Source: Charina bottae (lineage: Eukaryota; Chordata; Lepidosauria; Squamata; Charinaidae). Taken from it: a DNA stretch of 64,000 nt. The stretch lies in the NCBI GenBank assembly GCA_023362775.1, contig JALMGJ010000016.1, positions 2,526,001 to 2,590,000 on the forward strand, given 5' to 3'. Shown in pieces: positions 24,746 through 35,716 of the stretch. The position numbers were made by a program, and so were the translations under genes. The first letter of the stretch is position 1. Each line of letters begins with the position of its first letter. The notes under the pieces were generated by a model. The model searched no databases, was not told the DNA's origin, and saw only the letters and a list, made by a program, of their open reading frames with translations.

Positions 24746-26326
24746 CTTTAAGTCACAAATATATTTCTACTGTTGAATTGGTGCTATGGTGCTCTCATGC
24801 TTTAAAGCCTTAAACATTTCTAAAAATCCTTTACATCCATCAAATTGACAGGAATGTATTGCTTTGGTGGAACACAGTTCATAGTTTTGTAAGAGATTAC
24901 TTCTGTAGGGTTACTAAAAATAAAACTGGATTTAAATATGAGGAGGAAAAAATAATCTAAGCTACACCGAAGGAGCATCTAAATTCCATCTCATTACCAA
25001 TTTGTAACTCTTGATAGGGTGTGGTTGCTACAAGGTTGTATGATTTATTCTTCCATGCAGCATCTTCTTTATAGTGATGGATGCTTACAAATATAATTAA
25101 TCTTCAGACAAATAATACAATCATCTTTGCACTAGAAAAAATAATTATTGATTTCTCATATCATTTCTCTTTGCCCAAAGGGGGCTGCCTAGATTTGAAT
25201 AGCCATGAACGTTCCATCAATATACCTCTTGAAGCAGAGAGCCATTGTCCATCAGAACATTTTCTTAGCTAAAAGTATTAGCTCCTTTGACACCTTATCT
25301 CTCCCAAGAAGTTTTAGGTTAAAGTGTGTCCACAGTGCAGCATATTAATCACAGCTTCATCTTGGGAAAAGGAAATCCTGGTCTCTTTCAATTTCAACTT
25401 TGCTGAAGAGGACCTGCTTAAAATCTCCCTTGCTGGAAATTGGGTTATTTTTTTAAAGCCCTCTAAAGATGTCTTGTTCTGTAATTCTCTACCTAGACTT
25501 ATACTATATTAGGCTATTTTGCCACCGTAAGGATGAATAATATAAATAAGAGCTATGGAGCTGTATATGCTGGGTCCTCCCTTGATAACCCATACATATT
25601 GTCCTGACCTCAACCCCTCTTCTCAGCTTTCATATATTGAGAGGAAGGCCTGTTTGGGGAGATGGCACTCATGTTCACTGGGATGCTAGTAGAAAAAGTG
25701 GAATGATTAGGAGTTGTCATGCGCATCTCAGAAGAATCCTCAAAGAGGAAGAGATGGAAGATTAGAGCTTAGAGTGTGCTCACAGCTAGCAAGTGGAAGT
25801 GAAGCATTTAAGAAGGGCTGGAGCTTTTCTGCTCCCCCCCCCCTTAAGTCCTAAAGGGAATAAAAGTGCAAGAGGCAGGACTGAGTGGGTGTCTGAGACA
25901 GAAGTCTTGCAGAGTAGGGAATTCATGCAATTACCAACATCTAGGCTCAAAGAAACCATCCTGATTGCAGCATTTAGTAAGCCTGCAATTGTTGTTGTAT
26001 AATTGTACTGTTGCTCCAGTGAACAGTGTCTTCAGATGAGGACTGACTTTTTTCTGGATCTTTGATGTGTATTCATTCAGCTTGATTTTCTCAGTTACCT
26101 GGCTTTCGTTTACCTTAATTTCACTGATAGTTGTGGGTGTGGGGAGGTGTGGGGAGCATGTTTTTCAGTAATGGCCTCTGCCTATAGAATAGATTGGTCT
26201 CTTGAGGCCAGGTGGCCACCCACTCTGAGAACAGCTTTCACAAAAGCGTGTACAGTTGCAATTGTTCAAGAGACCTTTTTCAGGAAATTAGAGAAGTGGG
26301 CGATTTTGGGTTGGGTTATCATTATA

Positions 26327-26328
<2 letters not shown>
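24746..26328. other. Non-coding interval, nothing recognised
   Basis: AT-rich unique-looking sequence with no supported gene or repeat. Confidence 0.5.
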
Positions 26329-26391
<63 letters not shown>

Positions 26392-26404
26392 ATTATATAT
26401 ATAT
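26329..26404. repeat. (CT)n-(AT)n microsatellite
   Basis: CT dinucleotides switch to an AT run immediately before the truncated L2-group LINE. Confidence 0.95.
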
Positions 26405-26935
26405 AAGATTGGCACATGTGACACCTCTGCTGCACCGGCTGCACTGGGTGCCAGTGTGCCTCTGGGTTATTACCTTTAAAGCCCTACATGGCATGGGACC
26501 AGGCTACCTGAGGGACCATCTCATCCCCATAACATCTAACTGTCCAACTCCATCATGCAGAGAGGGCATGCTGCGGACCCCGTCGGTAAGGGAGTTTCAC
26601 TTGACGGGGTCCAGAAGGTGGGCCTTCTCTGTGGTGGTGCCCGCCCTTTGGAACACTCTACCCCAGAGGTGAGGCAGGCCCCATTGCTCCCAGCTTTCCG
26701 GAGGAACCTAAAGACCTGCTTCTGCTGCCTCGCCTGGGATGGGAAGGGTAACAGGTCCTCATGGGGATGGCTGGTCCCATAGAGCTCTTTTAAGAACAAT
26801 TTTATTCCCTCTTGGATTTTATCTTTATTTGTATTTATATGTATTGTATTATATTTTTACTTCTTTATTTATTGACTGTAAACCGCCCAGAGTCCCCTTT
26901 GGGGGAGATGGGGCAGTTATATAAATGGAATTATA
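26405..26935 (+). pseudogene. L2-group LINE 3' end
   Basis: The C-terminal coding part matches 61590-61960 on the other strand: 'RLAHVTPLLHRLHWVPV', 'VITFKALHGMGPGYLRDHLIP', 'RTPSVREFHLTGSRR' and 'ALWNTLP'. The 3' UTR is 'aaccgcccagagtcccctttgggggagatgg'. It is 5'-truncated at the AT array, with a frameshift near 26660. Confidence 0.85.
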
Positions 26936-27020
26936 AATATCTATATCTATATCTATATCTATATCTATATCTATATCTATATCTATATCTATATCTATAT
27001 CTACTGTATATCTATCTATA
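26936..27020. repeat. (ATATCT)n microsatellite at a LINE tail
   Basis: About 13 ATATCT hexamers begin where the L2 3' UTR ends. Long frames across it are artefacts. Confidence 0.95.
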
Positions 27021-27417
27021 TCTATACCTTGTGTTTGTGTGTGTGTGTTCTTTTGTATGTATATATGTATTTGTGGGTGTATCAAGAGCAATATTACAAT
27101 TTCATAAGATTCCTAAAATGTTATATGAATATGAAACTACGTACTGAACATACAGTAAGCTGTTTACAATAGCATCCAATCTAAAACATCAGTATCCAAA
27201 GTTTAATTAACCAGCAACAAATGTAGTAAAACATTTTGTTAAAAGATACAGCCATATCACTCTTACTCAGCAAACACTTATCAAGGATAATCACCTCCAT
27301 AGGGCTTCCTTGCTGATTATTTATGGAAGTTCTGAACACATTCCTGTTTAAGCACACATCTGCAAATCCTGATGGCTGCTGATTTTAAAAAAAAACATCT
27401 GTACCATTGGTTTTAAT

Positions 27418-28074
27418 TCTCCCATCACTTCCTGGCAAATAGAAGGGGAAGAAATGGAAGCAGTGACAGATTTTATTTTCTTGGGCTCCAAGATCACCGC
27501 AGACGGTGACTGCAGCCATGAAATTAAAAGACGCTTGCTCCTTGGGAGGAAAGCTATGGCAAACCTAGACAGCATATTAAAAAGCAGAGACATCACCTTG
27601 CTGACAAAGATCCGTATAGTTAAAGCTATGGTTTTTCCAGTAGTAATGTATGGCTGTGAGAGTTGGACCATAAGGAAGGCTGAGCGCCGAAGAATTGATG
27701 CTTTCAAACTGTGGTGCTGGAGAAGACTCTTGAGAGTCCCTTGGACTGCAAGGAGGTCAAATCAGTTAATCCTAAAGGAAATCAACCCTGACTGCTCATT
27801 GGAAGGACAGATGCTGAACCTGAAGCTCAAATACTTTGGCCACCTAATGCGAAGAGAGGACTCACTGGAAAAGACCCTGATGCTGGGGAAGACTGAAGGC
27901 AAAAGGAGAAGGGGACGGCAGAGGACGAGATGGTTAGATAGCATCACCGATGTAATGAACATGAATTTGAGTAAACTCTGAGAGACAGTGGAGGACAGGA
28001 AGGCCTGGCGTGCTATGGTCCATGAGGTCACGAAGAGTCGGATACGACTAAACGACTGAACAACAACAACAAAT
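27418..28074 (+). mobile_element. BovB (RTE) LINE, 3' segment
   Basis: Starts at 'tcacttcctggcaaatagaa', the BovB position where the copy at 18455-19530 stops, and runs to the BovB 3' terminus (GTCACGAAGAGTCGGATACG, then 'actgaacaacaacaacaa'). Together the two pieces would make one continuous 5'-truncated BovB. Confidence 0.9.
27454..27981 (+). CDS. BovB RT C-terminal domain, open fragment
   Basis: 175 codons covering the region after the RT palm of RTE-type LINEs: DFIFLGSKITADGDCS, IRIVKAMVFPVVMYGCESWT, WCWRRLLRVPWTARRSNQ and HLMRREDSLEKTLMLGK. The frame is open from about 27420. A TGA at 27979 interrupts it before the usual end, because ETVEDRKAWRAMVHEVTKS remains readable downstream in the same frame. 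The intact motif order suggests recent activity. Confidence 0.8.
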   Translation: MEAVTDFIFLGSKITADGDCSHEIKRRLLLGRKAMANLDSILKSRDITLLTKIRIVKAMVFPVVMYGCESWTIRKAERRRIDAFKLWCWRRLLRVPWTARRSNQLILKEINPDCSLEGQMLNLKLKYFGHLMRREDSLEKTLMLGKTEGKRRRGRQRTRWLDSITDVMNMNLSKL

Positions 28075-29087
28075 TATATACTGTACTGCAATACAATTAA
28101 AGTGCCTTGGATGTGGATTGTCATCTCAGCTACACAAATAAGCTAATGTAGCAATATTTTTAACAGTTATCATAGGTAGGATTCCTCCAAATCCATTGCA
28201 ACACTGGAAATCCGCATGCTTCTTCTGTGTAAGAAATCTCAAAACTAATTTTTAAAACAACACTTTTTTCAGCATGCAATCATCTACCTGAGTACCTGAT
28301 TTAAGCTCCATAATATTATTATTTCTCATTTGACATGGAAATCATTGTACAATTAAGCATTACCTTCTCTTCCTTTCTCTGAACTGCCCCAACCAAGGTA
28401 TGCTAGGCTTTTTCCTTCCATCCTTATCCCTCAGGTGGCTTCTCTTCCCTAGCAGTTGGGGAAAACATTTTGGGCAATTACCTGAATAGGTATTTGCAGC
28501 CTCTCCAATTTTCTTGGTGCAGACAAAGTAAGCCTTCAGGATTCCAAAAAGGCAAGGTAGGCTAGGGTAGCTCATATCTCTGTTCTCCGTTATCCAGAAG
28601 CTCATAGTTTACTTCTGTTTCATGAGCAACTCATACAGGGCCAGTCCCAGCTTTCAAAGTGCCACAGATAAGAAGCCTTCTTAGTGTCATCTGCCTGTAC
28701 ATTTTGTATTGCATTAGTGCCACTTTGACAATTTTGATATGTGATTTACTAAAGTTGTACAAGAGCCAAACAACAGGTAATGCTAGTAAATATAGCCATG
28801 ATGGCTGTAAATAGCAGGCATATGGAGGATGATAAGGAGCATGACATTCAGAGAAAGAGTTAATACTTTCTCTCCAGGGATCCCCATATTCTGATCATCA
28901 TCATCCCATTCTGATTAGTCATAGAAGGCAAAATGGGAAGCTTCCATCCAGAGATTTATATCATCTTCTGGGAGAAAGTTGTTTTGCAGGGACTACTGCA
29001 GAGGAAGTAATGTTTTACAGATATTGATGGAGAAAAAAGGGTGCATCCACTATTTAATTAAAAAAATGATTTATAGATGTATAGTGA
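28075..29087. other. Non-coding interval, nothing recognised
   Basis: No gene or repeat with a clear boundary seen. Confidence 0.5.
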
Positions 29088-29153
29088 GATGATAGATAGA
29101 TAGATGATAGATAGATGATAGATAGATGATAGATAGATAGATGATAGATAGAT

Positions 29154-29199
<46 letters not shown>

Positions 29200-29240
29200 A
29201 GATAGAGGGATAGATAGAAAGATAAATATAGATAGAATAC
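29088..29240. repeat. (GATA)n microsatellite, interrupted
   Basis: GATA units with regular GATG interruptions in the left half and a pure run near 29150-29198. Confidence 0.95.
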
Positions 29241-29267
29241 ACAGTATGTACTGTATGTTAAGTTATA

Positions 29268-29445
29268 TTTACATTTATGTCCCTTTTCTTCTGGGTACTC
29301 AGGGTGGTGTGCATGGGAATCTCCCTCCTTATATCCCAAAACTAGCAACAACTCTGGGATGTAGGTTGGGCTGACAAAGATTAACTGGCTGATAGTCACA
29401 CAATGGAGACTAAAACCTTACTCTCTCTTAAATCCAAGTCCAACA
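29268..29445 (-). mobile_element. tRNA-derived SINE fragment, minus strand
   Basis: Same order of phrases as 14443-14650 in diverged form ('caacaactctgggatgtaggttgggctgac' and 'ggctgatagtcacac'). The neighbouring GATA array probably stems from its tail. Confidence 0.5.
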
Positions 29446-31563
29446 GGATGTACTATGAGATTATTGTATTCTTTGTTTCAACTGACAGAGCTAAGTACTA
29501 TAGATGGCTCAGAGTAGAAAATGGGCATTCTCTAGATGTTGGGACCATAATACCTAAAACTCCTTGTCATTGCTCCTGAGACATTCCACGCATGATCTTC
29601 TGAGCCCAAGCTTTTGAAAATGACCTTTGGAGCTCAGTTAGCTGCTTCTAACTCAATTGTGTGCATGTATCACAGTGATCTCATTGTTGATAGACATCCA
29701 TGAAAATCAGGAAAACTGAAGAATATCAGAGATATACTTATTAACTTTACAAAGCAATCAAAGAAAACAACTTGAAACTCTCCAAATAAGACTCTGGGGA
29801 TCTCAAAAATAATAAGGTTCTGAATTTATTTTAAAAAAGTAATCATATGTAAACAGAACTAATATTGATACAGCTTTCCATATGGTCGGTAACTCCAACC
29901 CAATGTTCTTGGGAGTAGTGTGATTTCAGTTTGGTAAATATATATTATTGTGGAAAAAGAATATTTCCCCCTTTGGCATTGCAATGGCAAATTTATAATC
30001 CCACTGTGTTTTTTATGCATTTGTTTTCTAAAGGAACTCTTTATGTTCATATAGGGAAACGCTTGAATCAACCTATTATGTGGCATTATGAGTACTGCTG
30101 CACCTCCAAGAAACATCAAAATACAATGCTTTGTAGTCTTTAATTTCAGTATTATATGGGGGGAAATGCAAGAAAAAAATGAAAGAAATTGATTATCTCT
30201 GGACATTATTAAACATGGCATTTTATGAAACTTCTCTTAGAAGTATACATTTAATGTCCTATTTCTTAGGATACAATCAAAGTAAAACAAATCAATTCTG
30301 TGTCAGATATGGAAATGTTAAAATCTCAGTAGCGTACACACACTCTGCATTACTTATAGACTCACACATATATAAATATTAGCGCTTTCCCAACAGGCTT
30401 TTTCTCTTTTATTCTTTCTGAATATATTAGTATAATGTGCATCATGCATATTTGATGTATGACTACTATTGTGCTAAGAAGTTCAGAGAATAAATAAATA
30501 CCAAAGGGGAAAAAAATAAAATTTCTTCGTATTAAGAGGGATGGTTATGCCCTGTATTCTTTTGTTGCTTTCCTCCAACTTGTTTTCCTACTATCATAAT
30601 TCTAGGCTCCATGGGACTGTGTAATTTAAAAAAAAATCAGTATCTGGACTCATACTAACTTTCCTTTGAAAATCATAATAACTTTGGTGGTTATTTTACA
30701 GTACCATAGACATGTTCAAAGGGATATTTTGCTTCAGTGAAGGTTCAAGTGAAGTAGTCTGTCTGAGCTTTTTTGCAAAGCAAGAAAAATCATACCACTT
30801 CTCCAAGTGAGTCAGCCATATTGCTTTACTTTCCTCTGATCTACAGGACTCCCCTTCTGGCATTCACAAGAACAGAATTGGTTGCTGCATTTGTGTACTG
30901 CAGTACATGTGCAGAAGCCTCTGCTGTTTCCACAAGTGACAGAGGCAAGAGACACAGGGAAGCTCTGAGTCAACAAAGAGAATCATTGTGACGTGAATTG
31001 AAGCTGCATGGCACAGGTCTGCTCTATTAACTTGGCCTATAGTATTTACTAGAGCAACGTTCCCATGAAATCCAATGCTAAACAGAACAGAAAGTTATAA
31101 AAGTGAAGCCTGACCTTGTAGATGTTGTATGCTGAAAAGGCAATAGCTGCATAGGCACAAGAAGGGAAGATGTTTGGTACAGGCAATATTCCATGTTCCT
31201 TTAAGAATTGGTCCCCCTTTTCCAGAACCATGAAGGTATGGATAAATAATGGTTTGAAATGCATCACACACTTTAGAGCCAATGAGGAGTTTCAGAATTC
31301 AGCTCCCACTTTCTGCCTAGCCAGACAGAAGAATACATATTTATGTATTTGTTTGTTTGATTAATTATTTACATTTATATCTGGCTGCAATCTAGTGACT
31401 CTCAATGGCTTGCAGTACATTGATATTCTATATTAAGTTAATATATAATTTACCCCACATCTTACGGTAAATTACAGCATACTCTCGAAGTGTTTTTCTG
31501 CACTGCAGTCTTAAGCTGCTTGGCTCCTGTGCATAAACCTGCAAGAAATAAAATCAGCTTTAA
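29446..31563. other. Non-coding interval, nothing recognised
   Basis: AT-rich unique-looking DNA. A weak L2/SINE-tail-like stretch lies near 31340-31420. No gene is supported. Confidence 0.5.
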
Positions 31564-33046
31564 GAAATCCCTTTCTGGATTTCAACCTCTTTCTCCAATT
31601 TTGCCATGGTGATGGCCCGATATTATGTCTGGACCATGCTTATCACAGCATCCAACCGGTCAATTCTCTTGCTTCTTTACCCCTCCCATGATGCCAATAC
31701 GACAAGCACAAAGGGGAGGGGAGGGGAGGGACCCCACAGTTGTACCATTCTTCCTGCCACTTGGATGAGAAGGGAAACTGATAGAACTTTTGTCAATGTC
31801 ACCCAATTTTTCTTTTTTTAAAAAGGTTCACTATTTCACCGTTTCATCAGTGAGATTGTTAAAAAATAAAAAGGAAGCAAGGGGGAGGAGGCTAGGGACA
31901 GCTTGAGGACAATGCTGTGTGTTCCTGTCCTTGAGATATAGCCAGTGGGCCATCCTCAGGCTCAGGTAGGCAGGATGTGCTGATGAGCTCTAAGAGCAAT
32001 AAAATGATTGGAACCTGAAAGGTTAGGTAAACAGCTAGGTCCCCAGCTAGCCACAAAATGAAAGCAACAGTGATGCCAGCTTTGCCCTTGAGAGCATGAA
32101 GAATGCCTTGTCTCATTTAACAGAAGGCCTGGAGGAGAGCCCTGTTCACAGTTCTTAATGTTTGGATAGGTTTGTGAAGGGAAATATCCCAACTGAGACA
32201 ACCAACCCTTCAGGTTTTCCCTGGATTTTCCGTGACCATGAGAGGAAAGTTCAAGATTACTGGAAAGCTAGTGAATCGGGCTATCAAATAGTCCTTTTGA
32301 TAGAGTTCTTATGGGGCATTATCCTTCAAGCTCCCTCTTGTTCCACTTCTGGGAATTTTAGGTGATGCTAGTAAAGCTACATAAGAGGAGAGGAGGGAAC
32401 TAATGACATAGTCTTTCAGAAAGATAAGTAGCCAAGACTTCACAAAAAGTCTGATTTAGTGGACTTTGTAAAGATTTAGAAGGTTGGGGGGGGGGAAAGA
32501 TAGATAATTTGGTGGTGTTGGGGTTAGGAACTGTGATTGGCTATCTCACTACAGTCTTTCAGCTGTGCATCAACATCTGTACTTCTTCCCAAAACTTTGT
32601 TCCAAAACATTTTTGCCATGGATACTTCATGTGATTCTCACATTTTCTCTCCCAGCATCTCATTTTTCCTGAATACCTAGAATGCAGAAATGTAGCAGCC
32701 TCAGCTTTACCCATCAGGGATCTACAATGCTAAGAAAATTGCACCTTATATTTTTTTATTGCGATGCTAAACACATCAGGGTTCTAAAATAATGACTAAC
32801 AGGCATGAAGATAGATAATTGGAGCTTATTTTCCTTTCTCATTCTTCTAAGACTAATAACCATGCAAAAGGATGATTTCCTTTGGGATCACAACTTGAGA
32901 TATAAGGGTAAATAGTTCCTTTTCTGCTGACTGTGCTTCCCTTTTCCCCTATGAGTATTGCCTTATCTGCTCCTGGTACAGGATATAATAAAAATAAAAC
33001 AAAAATAAAACAAAACAATTAGTTCAATTGAACATTTTAAAAAGGT
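31564..33046. repeat. 1.48-kb sequence duplicated in inverted orientation at 56690-58167
   Basis: This is the DNA just downstream of the 3' end of the minus-strand BovB at 33047-35705. Its reverse complement recurs almost unchanged at about 56690-58167: the chance reading frames on both copies translate identically, for example the 67-, 79- and 74-codon frames. It contains no recognisable gene. The copy is part of the retroposed chimera at 55764-58505. Confidence 0.93.
33036..33046. repeat. Left TSD of the BovB at 33047-35705
   Basis: TTTAAAAAGGT, an 11-bp perfect match to 35706-35716. Confidence 0.9.
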
Positions 33047-35705
33047 TTTTGTTGTTTATTCGTTCAGTCGTTTCCGACTCTTCGTGACTTCATGGACCAG
33101 TCCACGCCAGAGCCCTCTGTCGGCCGTCACCATCCCCAGCTCCCCAATGGTTAGTCCGTCACCATCCATCCATCTTGCCCTTGGTCGGCCCCTCTTCCTT
33201 TTGCCTTCCACTTTCCCTAGCATCAGCTTCTTCTCCAGGGTATCCTGTCTTCTCATTATGTGGCCAAAGTACTTCAGTTTTGCCTTTAATATCATTCCCT
33301 CAAGTGAGCAGTCTGGCTTTATTTCCTGGAGTATGGACTGGTTTGATCTTCTTGCAGTCCAAGGCACTCTCAGAATTTTCCTCCAACACCACAGTTCAAA
33401 AGCATCTATCTTCCTTCGCTCAGCCTTCCTTATGGTCTAGCTCTCGCAGCCATAGGTTACTACAGGGAATACCATTGCTTTAACTATGCGGACCTTTGTT
33501 GTCAGTGTGATGTCTCTGCTCTTAACTATTTTATCAAGATTTGCCATTGCTCTCCTCCCAAGAAGTAGACGTCTTCTGATTTCCTGGCTGCAGTCAGCGT
33601 CTGCAGTAATCTTTGCGCCTAGAAATACAAAGTCTGTCACTGCCTCCACTGTTTCTCCCTCTATTTGCCAGTCATCAATCAAGCTCGTTGCCATAATCTT
33701 GGTTTTTTTGAGGTTTAACTGCAACCCAGCTTTTGCACTTTCTTCTTTTACCTTCGTCATAAGGCTCCTCAACTCCTCCTCGCTTTCAGCCATCAAAGTG
33801 GTATCATCTGCATATCTGAGATTGTTAATGTTTCTTCCAGCGATTTTAACTCCAGCCTTGGATTCCTCAAGCCCAGCATGTCGCATGATGTGTTCTGCGT
33901 ACACGTTGAATAGGTAGGGTGAGAGTATACAACCCTACCGTACTCCTTTCCCAATCTTAAACCAGTCCGTTGTTCCGTGCTCTGTTCTTACCGTTGCTAC
34001 TTGGTCGTTATACAGATTCCTCAGGAGGCAGACAAGATGACTTGGTATCCCCATACCACCAAGAACTTGCCACAATTTGTTATGATCCACACAATCAAAG
34101 GCTTTAGAATAGTCAATAAAAAAGAAATAGATGTTTTTCTGAAATTCCCTGGCTTTCTCCATTATCCAGCGGATATTGGCAATTTGGTCTCTAGTTCCTC
34201 TGCCTTTTCTAAACCCAGCTTGTACATCTGGCAATTCTCGCTCCATGAATTGCTGGAGTCTACCCTGCAAGATCTTGAGTATTACCTTACTGGCATGTGA
34301 AATAAGTGCCACTGTTCGATAGTTTGAACATTCTTTAGTGCTTCCCTTTTTTGGTATGGGGATATAAGTTGATTTTTTCCAATCTGATGGCCATTCTTGT
34401 GTTTTCCAAATTTGCTGGCATATGGCATGCATCACCTTGACAGCATCATCTTGCAAGATTTTAAACATTTCAGCTGGGATACCATCATCTCCTGCTGCCT
34501 TGTTATTAGCAATGCTTCTTAAGGCCCATTCAACCTCACTCTTCAGGATGTCTGGCTCTAACTCACTGACCACACCGTCAAAGCTATCTCCAATATTATT
34601 TTCCTTCCTATACAGATCTTCCGTATATTCTTGCCACCTTTTCTTGATCTCTTCTGCTTCTGTTAGGTCCTTACCATCTTTGTTTTTGATCATACCCATT
34701 TTTGCCTGGAATTTACCTCCGATGTTTCTAATTTTCTGGAAGAGGTCTCTTGTCCTTCCTATTCTATTGTCTTCTTCCACTTCCGCACATTGCTTGTTTA
34801 AAAATAATTCCTTATCTCTTCTGGCTAACCTCTGGAATTTTGCATTTAATTGGGCATATCTCCCCCTATCACTGTTGCCTTTTGCTTTCCTTCTTTCTTG
34901 GGCTACTTCCAGTGTTTCAGCAGACAGCCATCTTGCCTTCTTGGTTTTCTTTTTCTTTGGGACATTTTTTGTTGCCGCCTCCTGAACAATGTTGCGAACT
35001 TCTGTCCATAGTTCTTCTGGGACCCTATCTACTAAATCTAGTCCCTTAAATCTATTCTTCACCTCCACTGCATATTCCTTAGGAATATTAGTGAGCTCAT
35101 ATCTAACTGATCTGTGGGTCTTCCCTATTCTCTTTAGTCTGATTCTAAATTTTGCAATATTTATTTATTTATGGTCATCTGATGTGAAGTGGCCCATCCC
35201 AGTCCATTTCAGTTCACTGACACCTAAAATGTCTATATTTAATCTTGACATCTCACCAATAACCACATCCAATTTGCCCTGGCTCATAGATCTTACATTC
35301 CAGGTTCCTATGGTGTGTTGATCTTTAGAACATCGGATTCGTTGTTCACCACCAGCACCATCGGCTGCTAGCCGTCCTTTCGGCTTTGAGCTAGCTGCGT
35401 CATCACATCTGGGGCTAGTTGAACGTATCCTCTGTTCCTCCCCAGTAGCATTTTGACCATCTTCCGACCTGGGAGTCCCATCTTCCGATGGTATACCGAC
35501 ATATCTTTGGTTGTACTGATCCATTTAGTTTTCATGGCAAGAATACTGGGGTGGGTTGCCATTACCTTCCCCAGGGATCGTATTTAGTCTGACCTCTCTG
35601 CCACGACCTTCCCATCTTGGGTGTCCCTTCACGGTTTAGCTCATGGTTTCATTGAGGTGCTCAAGCTCCAGCACCACGACAAGGTAACGATCTCCTTTGC
35701 TGGAG
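33047..35705 (-). mobile_element. BovB (RTE) LINE with full 5' end, endonuclease-deleted
   Basis: On the minus strand it starts CTCCAGCAAAGGAGATCG at 35705, runs through a 5' UTR, an endonuclease start, the RT and the C-terminal domain, and ends at the BovB terminus ('gactgaacgaataaacaac') at about 33047. The 11-bp TSD TTTAAAAAGGT lies on both sides, so this is a single target-primed insertion. Most of the endonuclease is missing: about 119 codons ending GMGHFTSDDH (35165) are joined directly to the post-endonuclease region. In-frame TAG codons occur after KIGKGVR (near 33932) and after YGCES (near 33436). It is the likely source of part of the chimera at 55764. Confidence 0.93.
33935..35068 (-). 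CDS. BovB RT, N-terminal two-thirds, open frame
   Basis: A 377-codon open frame of the BovB above. It includes the linker RLARRDKELFLNKQCAEVE, RT motifs YIPIPKKGSTKECSNYRTVA, QAGFRKGRGTRDQIANIRW and FIDYSKAFDCVDHNK, and ends at a TAG exactly before the GCILSP motif, where other copies have Gln. The frame resumes beyond the stop (33437-33904) with RYADDTTLMAE, so one nonsense change separates the two RT halves. The protein is not functional as it stands. Confidence 0.8.
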   Translation of the reverse strand: MEVKNRFKGLDLVDRVPEELWTEVRNIVQEAATKNVPKKKKTKKARWLSAETLEVAQERRKAKGNSDRGRYAQLNAKFQRLARRDKELFLNKQCAEVEEDNRIGRTRDLFQKIRNIGGKFQAKMGMIKNKDGKDLTEAEEIKKRWQEYTEDLYRKENNIGDSFDGVVSELEPDILKSEVEWALRSIANNKAAGDDGIPAEMFKILQDDAVKVMHAICQQIWKTQEWPSDWKKSTYIPIPKKGSTKECSNYRTVALISHASKVILKILQGRLQQFMERELPDVQAGFRKGRGTRDQIANIRWIMEKAREFQKNIYFFFIDYSKAFDCVDHNKLWQVLGGMGIPSHLVCLLRNLYNDQVATVRTEHGTTDWFKIGKGVR

Positions 35706-35716
35706 TTTAAAAAGGT

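Noticed and set aside
26147..27147. Tyr/Ile- and Leu/Tyr-rich frames
   Set aside because: They translate the CT/AT and ATATCT microsatellites.
31892..32365. 67-, 74- and 79-codon frames conserved between 32 kb and 57.5 kb
   Set aside because: They are identical because the DNA was recently duplicated, not because of protein conservation. They overlap each other on both strands and have no recognisable domain.
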